Notes: generated by a model from the letters alone, not told the origin. Counted from the first letter of the stretch, positions 49,909-58,593 are shown. The stretch is 64,000 nucleotides of DNA from Exiguobacterium antarcticum DSM 14480 (GCF_000685865.1 NZ_JMKS01000005.1:744001-808000); one strand, 5' to 3'. Made by a program: numbers and translations.

Positions 49909-50937
49909 ATGAAGACCTTTAAAGATGTTTTTTCAATCACCCAAACGAAAGTCGGGTTGATGTTTGCCTTGATCGTCCCGACTTTATTTCTCGTCGTCTG
50001 GATGACGGGGTACCAAGGGGCAACTGAGCGCCTCGACCAATTACGTGTCGCCGTCGTCAAGGAAAGTTCGACGGCCGGTTTGTATGAAAACCTGCAAAAG
50101 GAAAGTCCCTTTACCGCCAAATCCGTCTCGTCGGAAACAGAAGGGCTGAAACAACTCGATGCAGGAAAAGTCGAGATGGTCCTCGTTGCCGACTTAGCGG
50201 ATCAAAAGAAATTGACGTTCCATGTTAATCAGGCAAATGCCGAGTTCGCGAACGGCATTCTTAAACAGGCGACGTCTGAGATCAGCCAGATGTTAAATGG
50301 AAAACCCGTGATTACGTCTGACGTCATCGTCGAGCATCAAGTATCTGATTTTTCGACATCGATGTTACCGATTCTGTTGGGATTCGTCATCTACATCGCC
50401 GTCATGACGATGGGGATCCAGTTTAACCTCGTGATACAGATTCTAAAAAACCAGCATTCGAAGTGGTCGCTCTTTTGGAGTAAACAACTGTTGCACGGCA
50501 TCGTGCTTTTGGTCGTCCCGCTTGTGATGGTGTCGCTTGCCTTTGCGTTTTCTGACATCGAAGCGTCCTTTATCAAGGTATGGGCCTTCCAACTGTTGTT
50601 GACGGCAGCCTGTATCGGTGTCACCCAGATGAACTTCACGATTTTCGGTCCGATTGCGCCCCTCGTCAATGTCGCCTTGATTCCGTTTCAGTTGATGACG
50701 GCAGGAAACATCGTCCCGCCATCGATGCTGGCCCCGTTCTATCAGACAATCGGACACTATCTGCCAGTCCCGAATGCAGTCGCCGGATTGACCCGGTTGA
50801 TTTACTTTAATGGCGATATCTCGTCCTTTGTCGTCCGCCTGACGGTCATCTTGCTGATCACAGTTGCTGTTACCTTGATTCTGACTGCGCTACGCCGGGA
50901 GCAGGCCCATATCATTGAAGTAAAACAAGCATCGTAA
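49909..50937 (+). CDS. YhgE/Pip-like or ABC-2-type membrane protein (DUF3533-like)
   Basis: This 342-residue protein has one N-terminal membrane segment (about 17-34), a ~115-residue extracytoplasmic part, and five C-terminal segments (about 150-172, 195-218, 230-250, 260-282 and 305-330). That is the topology of the YhgE/Pip/SNG1 and ABC-2 export families. No ATPase is adjacent, so it may export or act as a phage- or drug-interaction protein on its own. AAAAGGAGC precedes the ATG at 49909. Expression is probably set by the adjacent MarR regulator. Family placement is approximate. Confidence 0.7.
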   Translation: MKTFKDVFSITQTKVGLMFALIVPTLFLVVWMTGYQGATERLDQLRVAVVKESSTAGLYENLQKESPFTAKSVSSETEGLKQLDAGKVEMVLVADLADQKKLTFHVNQANAEFANGILKQATSEISQMLNGKPVITSDVIVEHQVSDFSTSMLPILLGFVIYIAVMTMGIQFNLVIQILKNQHSKWSLFWSKQLLHGIVLLVVPLVMVSLAFAFSDIEASFIKVWAFQLLLTAACIGVTQMNFTIFGPIAPLVNVALIPFQLMTAGNIVPPSMLAPFYQTIGHYLPVPNAVAGLTRLIYFNGDISSFVVRLTVILLITVAVTLILTALRREQAHIIEVKQAS

Positions 50938-50945
50938 CCAAAAAC

Positions 50946-50977
50946 GAGCTCGATCCATTTGGATTGAGCTCATTTTT
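50946..50977. terminator. Bidirectional intrinsic terminator
   Basis: GAGCTCGATCC pairs with GGATTGAGCTC around ATTT, followed by ATTTTT, between convergent genes. Confidence 0.85.
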
Positions 50978-50981
50978 CATA

Positions 50982-51623
50982 TTAAGCAAAAATATCGGCA
51001 ATCGGTGTCGTTCCTTCGAGCAGGGGAATCGTTTGACGGTACGCAGATTCCTGTTCAATCGATGCAATGACGACACGAGCGACATCGACGCGTGCGATCG
51101 TCGTCTTGTCCGTTGAAGCCGGGTCTGTCGTGACGGCACCTGTTCCAGCGTCATCGGTCAAACCACCCGGACGTAAGATCGTATAGGCAAGCGAGCTGTC
51201 CCGAAGCAGACGGTCGGCATAATGTTTCGCGACATAATATGGTTTCATGCTGTCTGACCATGTTTCCGGTGAGTCGGCGTTCAAGGCACTGACCATGATG
51301 AATTGTTTCGCCTGGACTTGTTCAGCTGCTGCGATTGATTTCGCTGCTCCGTCTAAATCGATCAAAATCGTTTTATCGGCACCGGTATGTCCACCCGATC
51401 CAGCCGTGAAGATGATGACGTCACTCCCATTGATGGCATCTGTAAGGGCTGAGACGTCCTGTTCCAGGTCGAGTAGGATCGGTGTTGCGCCAAGCGCTTC
51501 GAAATCTGCGAATTGTTCGGGCGAGCGCAAGCCGACACGGACATCATGGATGGATCCACTCAATTGCTTCGCCACCTGACGACCGACTTTTCCGTTTGCT
51601 CCAATAATGAATACGTTACTCAT
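50982..51623 (-). CDS. NAD(P)-binding SDR-like oxidoreductase (YhfK-like)
   Basis: This 213-residue atypical short-chain dehydrogenase opens with FIIGANGKVGRQVAKQL, a GxxGxxG NAD(P)-binding loop. DVIIFTAGSGG, DLDGAAKSIAAAEQ, FIMVSALNADSPETW and YTILRPGGLTDD are typical of the YhfK/YwnB group, whose substrates are unknown. The usual YxxxK appears as YVAKHYADRLLRDS. GGAATGGAAG precedes the ATG at 51623; an upstream in-frame start at 51689 adds an implausible leader. Confidence 0.85.
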   Translation of the reverse strand: MSNVFIIGANGKVGRQVAKQLSGSIHDVRVGLRSPEQFADFEALGATPILLDLEQDVSALTDAINGSDVIIFTAGSGGHTGADKTILIDLDGAAKSIAAAEQVQAKQFIMVSALNADSPETWSDSMKPYYVAKHYADRLLRDSSLAYTILRPGGLTDDAGTGAVTTDPASTDKTTIARVDVARVVIASIEQESAYRQTIPLLEGTTPIADIFA

Positions 51624-51829
51624 CTTCCATTCCTCCCATTCGTTGATTCGTTCTTTACCAGTATGGAAGAAAGTAGTTGCTTCCTGCAATCAAGAGGGCT
51701 TGACAATTGGACATGAAAGGTAAGAACTGCCGAAATAATCAAAAAACTCTTGGATAAGATAAAAGAATATGATACTGTTTTGAGTATTATACAGAAAACA
51801 GCGTGAGACAGAGAGAGGATGCGAGTGGA

Positions 51830-52636
51830 GTGAATAAACGACAAGGATTGGCGCTTGGTGGAGGACTGTTGCTTTCGAGCCTGCTCGCAGTGACGAAGCT
51901 GAAGGATTTGCCGGATACGCTTGGAGTCAGTAAACAAAACGTCTTCACGACGAAGAAGATCGTTGTCGGGACGACGGGTGATTATAAACCGTTTACGTAC
52001 TTGAACCGTCAGACGAATGAGTACGAAGGATTCGATATTGAAGTCATCCGCTCGTTCGCGAAGACGGCCGGACTTGAAGTCGAGTTCGTCCCGACGACCT
52101 GGGCGACATTGACACGTGACTTACGGGCAGGGCGGTTCCATATGGTCGTCGGTGGCGTCACGAAAAACATCGAACGCGAAATCGTCGGCGACTTCACGAA
52201 AAGTTACTTGTCGTTCCAAAAAACGCCGCTCGTCCGTTTAGAAGACAAACACCGTCTGACCTCAATCGAAACGATCAATCGTCCGGATGTGACGATTGGC
52301 TTGAATCCGGGCGGGACAAATGAACAATTCGTCCGGCAGACGTTTGATCAGGCGAATATCGTCATGTATGCGGACAATCTTACCATCCCGGCAGCTGTTG
52401 CGACGGGGGAGGTCGATGTCATGATCACCGATACCGTCGAAGCGATTTATTATGCGTCTTTGGACACGCGGTTAGGTGCTCCGAAGATTAGTGAAAAGTG
52501 GATTCCAGCCGAAAAAAGTTATCTCGTCCAGGATCGTCAAACGGAAGTGATCGATGTGATGAACCTCTGGATGAATTCATATGAAGGAAGCGAACGTATT
52601 CAAGAATTAAAAGAAAAATGGAAGGTTGCGTCGTGA
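51830..52636 (+). CDS. Solute-binding-fold protein resembling cyclohexadienyl dehydratase (PheC)
   Basis: This ~268-residue protein has a membrane-targeting N-terminus (about residues 8-24) and a type II periplasmic-binding fold. Compared from memory with Pseudomonas PheC, it keeps VGTTGDYKPFTYL, EFVPTTWATLTRDL, MVVGGVTKNIER, LNPGGTNEQFVRQTF, DNLTIPAAVATGEVDVMITD. PheC makes phenylpyruvate from prephenate outside the cytoplasm; the likeness makes catalysis possible, but it could be an amino-acid binding protein. No permease or ATPase lies beside it. The GTG at 51830 overlaps the TGA of a four-codon frame (ATG at 51818). Confidence 0.75.
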   Translation: MNKRQGLALGGGLLLSSLLAVTKLKDLPDTLGVSKQNVFTTKKIVVGTTGDYKPFTYLNRQTNEYEGFDIEVIRSFAKTAGLEVEFVPTTWATLTRDLRAGRFHMVVGGVTKNIEREIVGDFTKSYLSFQKTPLVRLEDKHRLTSIETINRPDVTIGLNPGGTNEQFVRQTFDQANIVMYADNLTIPAAVATGEVDVMITDTVEAIYYASLDTRLGAPKISEKWIPAEKSYLVQDRQTEVIDVMNLWMNSYEGSERIQELKEKWKVAS

Positions 52637-52662
52637 CCGATGTCTCTAACCTAGTATGAGCC

Positions 52663-52695
52663 GAGCGAATCCGAAAGTGGGTTTGCTCTTTTTTT
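52663..52695 (+). terminator. Intrinsic terminator
   Basis: GAGCGAATCC pairs with GGGTTTGCTC (with G-T pairs), followed by TTTTTTT. Confidence 0.7.
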
Positions 52696-52777
52696 GTACA
52701 AATGTCTAAAAAGGGGTAAAGGTAATGTAGTCGCTTAAGTATCGAACCGATCTCTCTAGCAGAAAGGAAGGGTGACC

Positions 52778-53695
52778 GTGATCCAGGTAGAGCAGTTGAC
52801 GAAGGAATACAACGGGAAAAAAGTCGTGGATCAGATTTCGTTTCAGGTGAAAAAAGGTGAGATTTTTGCCTTTTTAGGGCCAAACGGTGCCGGGAAGTCG
52901 ACGATGGTTCAGATGTTGACGACCTTGATTTCTGTTTCGTCCGGTCACGCGACGATTAATGAGTATGACATACAACGGGATCAAAAAAATGTCCGTCTCC
53001 AAATCGGTGTCGCGCTGCAGGAGACGGGCATCGACAATGATTTAACCGGACGAGAATTGCTTGTCCTGCAAGGGAAATTATTTGGGTTTTCGCAAGCCAA
53101 GGCGACGACTCGGGCAACCGAACTGTTGGAATTGGTCGGGTTATCAAACGACGGCAATCGTCGAGCCGGTAAGTATTCCGGCGGGATGAAACGGCGTCTT
53201 GATTTGGCGTTGACGCTTGTCCATCAACCGGCTGTCCTCTTTTTGGACGAACCGACGACGGGACTTGACCCGGCGAGCCGGCAACAAATCTGGACGGAGG
53301 TCCGGCGCTTGAACGAAGAATACGGGACGACGATTTTTTTGACGACACAATACTTGGAAGAAGCCGATCAGTTGGCAGACCGGATTGCGATCATCAATGA
53401 AGGGAAATTGATTGCCGAAGGGACGGCGACGGAACTGAAGGCGATGAATGGGGCAGAACGGATTGAGGTCGTGCTCGAAGACGACCGAGCGACGGAAGCG
53501 TTTAGACAGGCGTTTGCCGGACGACTCGAAAAAGGAATGATTCTGCTTCCGTCAGAGGGGACGGAAACGCTGAAACAAGTTGTCCGTTACCTGGATGAAC
53601 ATCAGTTGACGGCACGCTCGCTCGTCGTCAAGCAACCGTCGCTCGACGATGTCTTCATCCAACTGACCGGTCAAGCCTATAAGGAGGAGAAGTGA
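52778..53695 (+). CDS. ABC-2 exporter ATP-binding protein (DrrA-like)
   Basis: This 305-residue ATPase of the DrrA/daunorubicin type has Walker A GPNGAGKST, QETGIDNDLTGRELL, signature YSGGMKRRLDLAL, Walker B VLFLDEPTTGLDP and the stretch LTTQYLEEAD where Gln replaces the usual switch His, as in DrrA proteins. A ~90-residue C-terminal domain ends in PSLDDVFIQLTG, the DrrA C-terminal mark. The GTG at 52778 fits AAGGAAGG better than the GTG at 52772. It pairs with the permease one base downstream; cargo is unknown. Confidence 0.9.
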   Translation: MIQVEQLTKEYNGKKVVDQISFQVKKGEIFAFLGPNGAGKSTMVQMLTTLISVSSGHATINEYDIQRDQKNVRLQIGVALQETGIDNDLTGRELLVLQGKLFGFSQAKATTRATELLELVGLSNDGNRRAGKYSGGMKRRLDLALTLVHQPAVLFLDEPTTGLDPASRQQIWTEVRRLNEEYGTTIFLTTQYLEEADQLADRIAIINEGKLIAEGTATELKAMNGAERIEVVLEDDRATEAFRQAFAGRLEKGMILLPSEGTETLKQVVRYLDEHQLTARSLVVKQPSLDDVFIQLTGQAYKEEK

Positions 53696-53696
53696 G

Positions 53697-54464
53697 ATGT
53701 GGCGCGAGACGATGATTTTGACACGACGCAGTTTACTCGTAACGTTACGGAATCCGTTTTCATTCATCCCGAACTTGATCATCAGCGTCTTCTTTTTACT
53801 CGTTTATACGAGCGGATTATCCGGCATCTCCAGTCTGCCTCAGTTCGGCGGGGTCGACTACCTGAACTTCATCTTACCGGTCTCGATCGTTTCCGGTGCG
53901 GTGGGTGGTGCGGGGGGAGCCGGTCAAGCTCTTGTCAAGGATATCGAAAGTGGTTATTTCGCAAGGCTCTTGCTGACACCGGTCTCTCGGACGGCGATTG
54001 TCCTCGGACCGATGCTTGCCGGCATGTTGCAATTGTTTGTTCAGACGTTGTTGATCTTCGGAATGGGGTTTTTACTTGGTCTGTCGATCCCGGCAGGAGC
54101 GGCCGGTTTCTTCCTGACGATCGTTCTGGCGCTTGGCTTTGGTCTCGCATTCGCCGGGTACTCGGTCGGTGTCGCCTTGAAAACCCGGAACGCACAGGCA
54201 GCACAAGCGGGGACGTTATTATTTTTCCCGTTGATTTTCTTATCGACGACATTCGTCCCCAAGGAACTGATCGAAGCCGAATGGCTGAAGGTTGCGGCGA
54301 CGCTCAATCCGACGACCTATATCATGGAAGGAATGCGGGCAGTTTTGTTACGTGACGCAATCGACTGGAGTGTCTATACGCAAGGTGTAATCGTCGCGGC
54401 CGTGCTCAGTATCGCGATGGTCGTATTTGCGGCAATGAATGCTAGAGGAGCGCTTAAAAAATAA
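53697..54464 (+). CDS. ABC-2 exporter permease (DrrB-like)
   Basis: This 255-residue membrane protein has six hydrophobic segments and the ABC-2 pattern: RNPFSFIPNLIISVFFLLVY, the loop VKDIESGYFARLLLTPVSR that contacts the ATPase, and FPLIFLSTTFVPKELIEAEWLK near segment 5. AAGGAGGAGAA precedes the ATG at 53697, just past the ATPase stop. A 218-residue frame in the +2 phase across this gene is a shadow. A terminator follows directly. Confidence 0.88.
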   Translation: MWRETMILTRRSLLVTLRNPFSFIPNLIISVFFLLVYTSGLSGISSLPQFGGVDYLNFILPVSIVSGAVGGAGGAGQALVKDIESGYFARLLLTPVSRTAIVLGPMLAGMLQLFVQTLLIFGMGFLLGLSIPAGAAGFFLTIVLALGFGLAFAGYSVGVALKTRNAQAAQAGTLLFFPLIFLSTTFVPKELIEAEWLKVAATLNPTTYIMEGMRAVLLRDAIDWSVYTQGVIVAAVLSIAMVVFAAMNARGALKK

Positions 54465-54465
54465 A

Positions 54466-54509
54466 AAACAGCCGGACACGCCATGATTTGGCGAGCGTTC
54501 GGCTGTTTT
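54466..54509. terminator. Bidirectional intrinsic terminator
   Basis: AAAACAGCCG and CGGCTGTTTT pair across a loop that itself folds (CGCCA/TGGCG), between convergent genes. Confidence 0.8.
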
Positions 54510-54510
54510 C

Positions 54511-55380
54511 TTACTCAACGATGAAGTCACTAAACGTTCCGGCATATAAACGTGTCTCGGTCGACAGGACGATCCGGTCCTGACGCATCTTGATCGTCCC
54601 TTGAAGCGGCGTTCCTTTTTCCGATTCAAATTGAATCCGGGCCTGCTCGTCATAACGATTGCCGTCACGTTTCAATAGATAAGTGTTGTCATTATCAGTT
54701 GAAATCAAATGCTCGCCGTGGACGATGAAATCGGAAAACTGTCGTAAAGGAGCGGCGTAACTGGTACCTTTCCCGTTTTCAAGGTGAACGATCCGGTAAT
54801 CCGGATGGTAGAAAAACCACGCATCGTTTGACGAACAGACGTTTAACGCATAACAATCATCGATCGGATAATCCTTATTTTTAAAGACAGCCTGACCGTG
54901 TTCGTCAAAGACGGCTAAACCAAACGATCCGATCGAGTTGGTTGCGGCATCCGCAAAGACGCCTTCGTCAAAATAACTGACCCAAATCTGATCTTTTTCA
55001 TCGACATGGACATTTTGAATGCCGTCATCGAGACAAAAACGATCCAATAAATGACCGGATGAATCATAAATGAAAGCATTCGGTAACCACGATCCATCGA
55101 CATCATCGTCACACCGTGAGGCGACAAGCAGGATCCGACCGTCTGAAAACGCATCAACATAACTGAACTCCGTTTCTGCTTGCGCGACGATCGTTGTCGT
55201 CCGCCACTGATCAAACAGCCGGTGGACGTGTAGCACATCACGATGGCGTTTTGTATCGTAAATCTGTTCAATCATCATGATCTGTCCTGAAATCGTCAGT
55301 CCGGTCGCTACGTGCTTGCCCGTCACTTGAGAAGCCGTGACACGGTCGAGGTGAATTTTTAATGTGTTGGAAGTATCCAA
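54511..55380 (-). CDS. Hypothetical protein, probable beta-propeller
   Basis: This 289-residue soluble protein is not assigned to a known family. It repeats blocks of the kind found in beta-propellers: FSYVDAFSDGRILLVASRC, IQNVHVDEKDQIWVSYFDEG, FGLAVFDEHGQAVFKN and DCYALNVCSSNDAWFFYHPD. Spacing is about 45-60 residues, which would suit five or six blades. No signal peptide or metal motif is seen. Similar stand-alone WD/NHL-like proteins occur in Firmicutes with unknown role. AAGGAGCG lies 13 bases before the ATG at 55380. Confidence 0.6.
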   Translation of the reverse strand: MDTSNTLKIHLDRVTASQVTGKHVATGLTISGQIMMIEQIYDTKRHRDVLHVHRLFDQWRTTTIVAQAETEFSYVDAFSDGRILLVASRCDDDVDGSWLPNAFIYDSSGHLLDRFCLDDGIQNVHVDEKDQIWVSYFDEGVFADAATNSIGSFGLAVFDEHGQAVFKNKDYPIDDCYALNVCSSNDAWFFYHPDYRIVHLENGKGTSYAAPLRQFSDFIVHGEHLISTDNDNTYLLKRDGNRYDEQARIQFESEKGTPLQGTIKMRQDRIVLSTETRLYAGTFSDFIVE

Positions 55381-55395
55381 GGTAAGTCGCTCCTT

Positions 55396-55427
55396 TTTAA
55401 AAACAGTCTGCCACGGAGGACAGACTG
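55396..55427 (-). terminator. Intrinsic terminator of dedA
   Basis: On the minus strand CAGTCTG and CAGACTG form a stem followed by TTTTT, 12 bp past the stop at 55439. Confidence 0.75.
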
Positions 55428-55438
55428 CAAAACTTGAA

Positions 55439-56041
55439 TTACGTTGTACGCTGCCGTTTTTTCAGCGTTACATAAAGAATGATCATGACGACGGCGGCGA
55501 TCAAGACCCCGTTCGTATAGGGAGCGGCGACTTCTTTGATCGAGCGCCAGTTCGTTCCGAGCGTCTCTCCGAGATAAAGAAACAAGATCGACCAGGGAAT
55601 GATCGCTAGGATCGTGTAGAGTGAGAATTTGGTCTGATCCATCTTGGCAAGACCAGCAGGGATCGAAATCGCGTGACGGACGACCGGGATAAAGCGGGCC
55701 CCAAAGATGACACCTTGTCCGTACTTCACGAACCAGCGTTCTGCGAGATCAAGGTGGTGTTCCGTAATCAACAGGTATTTCCCGTATTTCAAGATCAACG
55801 GTCGACCGCCGTAACGGGCAAACCAATATAAAAATAATTGCGAAAACAAACCACCAATGACAGCGGCGACGACAGCAAGCGGCCAGCCGATCGTTCCTTG
55901 GGAAATCATGAATCCACCATAGGATAAAACGATTTCGCTCGGAATGATTTCAATCATGAGACCAAGTGCAATCCCAAAATACCCTAAGTCGGCTAAATAT
56001 AATAAGACGTTGTTGACAACCTGAGATAACACATCGAACAC
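55439..56041 (-). CDS. DedA-family membrane protein
   Basis: This 200-residue protein of the DedA/SNARE-associated family has about five membrane segments. IEIIPSEIVLSYGGFMISQG near residue 30 holds the E/P motif; FARYGGRPLILKYGKYLLI and the F(G)ARFIPVVRHAISIPAG re-entrant hairpin carry the arginines found in family members. DedA proteins flip undecaprenyl phosphate or other lipids and support membrane potential and antimicrobial resistance. CAAAAGGAGTG precedes the ATG at 56041. Confidence 0.9.
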   Translation of the reverse strand: MFDVLSQVVNNVLLYLADLGYFGIALGLMIEIIPSEIVLSYGGFMISQGTIGWPLAVVAAVIGGLFSQLFLYWFARYGGRPLILKYGKYLLITEHHLDLAERWFVKYGQGVIFGARFIPVVRHAISIPAGLAKMDQTKFSLYTILAIIPWSILFLYLGETLGTNWRSIKEVAAPYTNGVLIAAVVMIILYVTLKKRQRTT

Positions 56042-56181
56042 TCCTTTTGCTTCACTTCATCCCTTTATATTAGAGAAGAAACGCAGAAATTGAAAGAAAA
56101 ACATGATGGACTCCACTAAACTGATATGCAGACAGCATCTTTAACGGAAAAAACGAGAAGCTGGATCGGACAAAGCAACCT

Positions 56182-56217
56182 AAAAAAAGAACCAACGTCA
56201 GCAAAAGACGTTGGTTC
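56182..56217 (-). terminator. Intrinsic terminator of the antiporter gene
   Basis: On the minus strand GAACCAACGTC pairs perfectly with GACGTTGGTTC, followed by TTTTTTT, 20 bp past the stop at 56237. Confidence 0.88.
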
Positions 56218-56236
56218 ATTGTCGTAGAAAGATCAG

Positions 56237-57559
56237 TTACAAGACCATCGCAGCAATCGTACCAAAGACGAGTAACGGCAGATTGTAGTGCAGGAACGTC
56301 GGGATGACGGTCTCACGCATGTGATCGTGTTGGCCGTCTGCATTCAGTCCGCTGGTCGGACCGAGTGTCGAATCCGATGCCGGACTACCAGCGTCACCGA
56401 GTGCACCAGCTGTTCCGATGATGGCGATCGTCGCTTCTAAACTGAATCCGTATTGGATACAAAGTGGGACGAAGATCGCGGCGATGACAGGGACGGTCGA
56501 GAAACTTGAACCGATGCCCATCGTGACGAGCAAACCAATCAACAGCATGACGAAGGCCGCAACGAGTTGCGAGTCCCCCATCAAGGATTTCGAATTCTCG
56601 ACGAGCGGGTTGATGTCGCCCGTTTTCCGGAGGACGTTTGAGAAACCGTTCGCGGAAATCATGACGAAACCGATGAACGACATCATCCGCATGCCGCGGG
56701 TAATGACGTCGTCCGCTTCACTGAATCGCACGAGTCGGAGGACGAGGAATAAAACAAGACCGGTCGTCGCAGCAATGATCATCGATTCTGTCGTCAACTG
56801 GACAGCCAGTGTCGCAAGGACGACAAGCCCGCTGAGGAATAACTTCGTTTTCGTGATGACGGGAATCTCGTAATCGTCCGGTGCGATATTGCGCATTTCA
56901 TACTCGCGCGGTTTCCGGTAATTATAGAGACCGATCAACAGTCCGATGAGCATCCCGAGTGCCGGAATCGCCATCGCTTGGACGACGGACGCGCCAGCGA
57001 TGTCCATTCCATTTTTTTCGATGTTCGGTAACAGGATTTGATTTAAATAAATATCACCAAAACCGATCGGCAGGAACATGTACGGTGTGACAAGACCAAA
57101 TGTCATGACGATCGCCATCAGACGACGGTCAATCTTCATTTCATTAAAGAGACCGAGTAATGGCGGAATGATGATCGGAATAAAGGCGATGTGGATCGGC
57201 AAGACGTTTTGCGAGCTGATGGCGAGCAAGAGAATCGCAAAGATGATGAATCCTTTGAGCTTTTTGACGGATGTCGCATCCGCTGATCCTTTGGAACGTG
57301 TGATCAAAGCGTGCGCCAAGGCATCCGGAAGACCGGTTTTTGACAAGGCGACGGCGAATGCGCCAAGCAGGGCGTAACTAAGAGCGATTTCGGCTCCGGC
57401 GCCAAGCCCTTCGGCAAACGTTCCGATCGTCGTATTGAGACCAAGACCGCCGATCAATCCACCGGCAAGAGCACTGAGGACCATCGCGAGGACGATATGG
57501 ACGCGGAAGATGGCTAAAACAAATAATAGAACAACGGCAATAATAACGGCATTAAACAT
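56237..57559 (-). CDS. YuiF-type Na+/H+ or amino acid antiporter family protein
   Basis: This ~440-residue protein of the NhaC-like ion transporter superfamily has about 12 hydrophobic segments. GLGAGAEIALSYALLGAFAVALSKTGLPD near residue 55 and GTAGALGDAGSPASDSTLGP then TSGLNADGQHDHMRETVIP near the end are strongly diagnostic of the YuiF group, annotated as Na+/H+ antiporter family or sodium:proton-linked amino acid exporter. Substrate is unsettled. The start at 57559 (ATG) has only a weak AAGCGTGG; an upstream in-frame extension to 57589 is less protein-like. Confidence 0.85.
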   Translation of the reverse strand: MFNAVIIAVVLLFVLAIFRVHIVLAMVLSALAGGLIGGLGLNTTIGTFAEGLGAGAEIALSYALLGAFAVALSKTGLPDALAHALITRSKGSADATSVKKLKGFIIFAILLLAISSQNVLPIHIAFIPIIIPPLLGLFNEMKIDRRLMAIVMTFGLVTPYMFLPIGFGDIYLNQILLPNIEKNGMDIAGASVVQAMAIPALGMLIGLLIGLYNYRKPREYEMRNIAPDDYEIPVITKTKLFLSGLVVLATLAVQLTTESMIIAATTGLVLFLVLRLVRFSEADDVITRGMRMMSFIGFVMISANGFSNVLRKTGDINPLVENSKSLMGDSQLVAAFVMLLIGLLVTMGIGSSFSTVPVIAAIFVPLCIQYGFSLEATIAIIGTAGALGDAGSPASDSTLGPTSGLNADGQHDHMRETVIPTFLHYNLPLLVFGTIAAMVL

Positions 57560-57643
57560 AACTAAAACCACGCTTTCTTTTGGTATCACTGTACTATACT
57601 AAAGTATCATACAGACCGTTCTTTTGACTGTCAAGAAAAAAAC

Positions 57644-57689
57644 ACAAAAAAGGTAGGCCTGACGTCAGATTGAGACAGGTCCTACCTTT
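57644..57689 (-). terminator. Intrinsic terminator of the carbonic anhydrase gene
   Basis: On the minus strand AAAGGTAGG and CCTACCTTT enclose a second inner pairing (ACCTG/CAGGC), followed by TTTT. Confidence 0.75.
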
Positions 57690-57708
57690 CTTCTTCATTA
57701 AATGGTCT

Positions 57709-58260
57709 TCAGCAATCGACTTGATCGAGTTTTCCGGTCCCTGGATCGATGACGAGTCCATGGACTTCTGTTCCCGGTGGTAACAACGGATGGTTTTTGA
57801 TCAGACCAACCGAGTGGCTGACGTTTTCCTCGACCGAAGTGAAGCCGCGTAACCATTGTTTCAAGTCGACACCGGAAGCATCCAGTGTATGCAACACCTG
57901 TTCATTGATTCCACGGTCTTGCATCTCGGCAATCATCTTTGCCGGATCAATCGTGCTCATGCCGCAGTCATGATGTCCGATGACAATGACTTCCTCTGCA
58001 CCAAGTGCATACAAAGCGACGAGGATCGACCGCATGACGGAACCAAACGGATGGGACAGAACGGCCCCGGCATTTTTGATGATTTTCGCATCACCGTTTT
58101 TAAGACCAAGGGCGTGTGGAAGGAGCTCCGTCAAACGTGCATCCATACAGGTCAGAATCACAACCTTCTTATCCGGGAATTTATCCGAGATGAACTGTTC
58201 GTATTGTTTTTCTTCAACGAACTGTTGATTAAACGCAAGCATTTGATTAACGATTGACAT
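57709..58260 (-). CDS. Beta-class carbonic anhydrase (YtiB-like)
   Basis: This 183-residue zinc enzyme interconverts CO2 and bicarbonate in the cytosol. The zinc ligands and catalytic dyad are visible: VVILTCMDARLTELLP (Cys, Asp-Arg) at about residue 38 and EVIVIGHHDCGMS (His, Cys) at about residue 96. The length fits the shorter YtiB/YvdA-type beta class. AAAGGAGGAAG precedes the ATG at 58260; the frame continues to 58365 without a start signal. It is divergent from adhE. Confidence 0.92.
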   Translation of the reverse strand: MSIVNQMLAFNQQFVEEKQYEQFISDKFPDKKVVILTCMDARLTELLPHALGLKNGDAKIIKNAGAVLSHPFGSVMRSILVALYALGAEEVIVIGHHDCGMSTIDPAKMIAEMQDRGINEQVLHTLDASGVDLKQWLRGFTSVEENVSHSVGLIKNHPLLPPGTEVHGLVIDPGTGKLDQVDC

Positions 58261-58350
58261 GAAACTTCCTCCTTTAAGACAAATGAATGATGGAACTATT
58301 CCTAGCGTACACGATGAACGATTGGTCAGACAAGCAGATTCATGAATTGT

Positions 58351-58366
58351 TGTGACAGTTGTCACA
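58351..58366. promoter_or_regulatory. Rex/FNR-like palindrome 1
   Basis: TGTGACAGTTGTCACA is a perfect TGTGA-N6-TCACA palindrome preceded by T. It fits Rex (TTGTGA-N6-TCACAA) and the Bacillus Fnr/CRP-type consensus. It lies between carbonic anhydrase and adhE. Confidence 0.7.
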
Positions 58367-58414
58367 GGAGAGGGATGAAAAGACGGATCCTTGCGTCAGA
58401 ACAGGTTGTTTTAA

Positions 58415-58428
58415 TGAAAACGTTCTCA
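58415..58428 (+). promoter_or_regulatory. cre site (CcpA operator)
   Basis: TGAAAACGTTCTCA matches the cre consensus TGWAANCGNTNWCA at every position. It implies carbon catabolite control of adhE. Confidence 0.75.
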
Positions 58429-58432
58429 TTCA

Positions 58433-58448
58433 TGTGAAATAGTTCACA
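58433..58448 (+). promoter_or_regulatory. Rex-binding site 2
   Basis: TGTGAAATAGTTCACA is a perfect inverted repeat TGTGAA-ATAG-TTCACA, the core of the Rex operator, about 145 bp before adhE and adjacent to the cre site. Confidence 0.75.
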
Positions 58449-58593
58449 GGATGGTCATGCACAAATTGAGCAAAAGGCGGTATGATTGATTTGTGAAGGA
58501 AAGCACAAACTACTCGATATCAGCTTGGCATTCCTAACATGTAGTAAGGAAATGCAGACTCAGATTCGTTCCAAAATAGGGAGGAAACCTAAC

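Noticed and set aside
53699-54355. 218-residue frame across the ABC-2 permease gene
   Set aside because: The in-phase frame 53697-54464 has the ABC-2 membrane pattern and ribosome site; the other is an arginine-rich overlap artefact.
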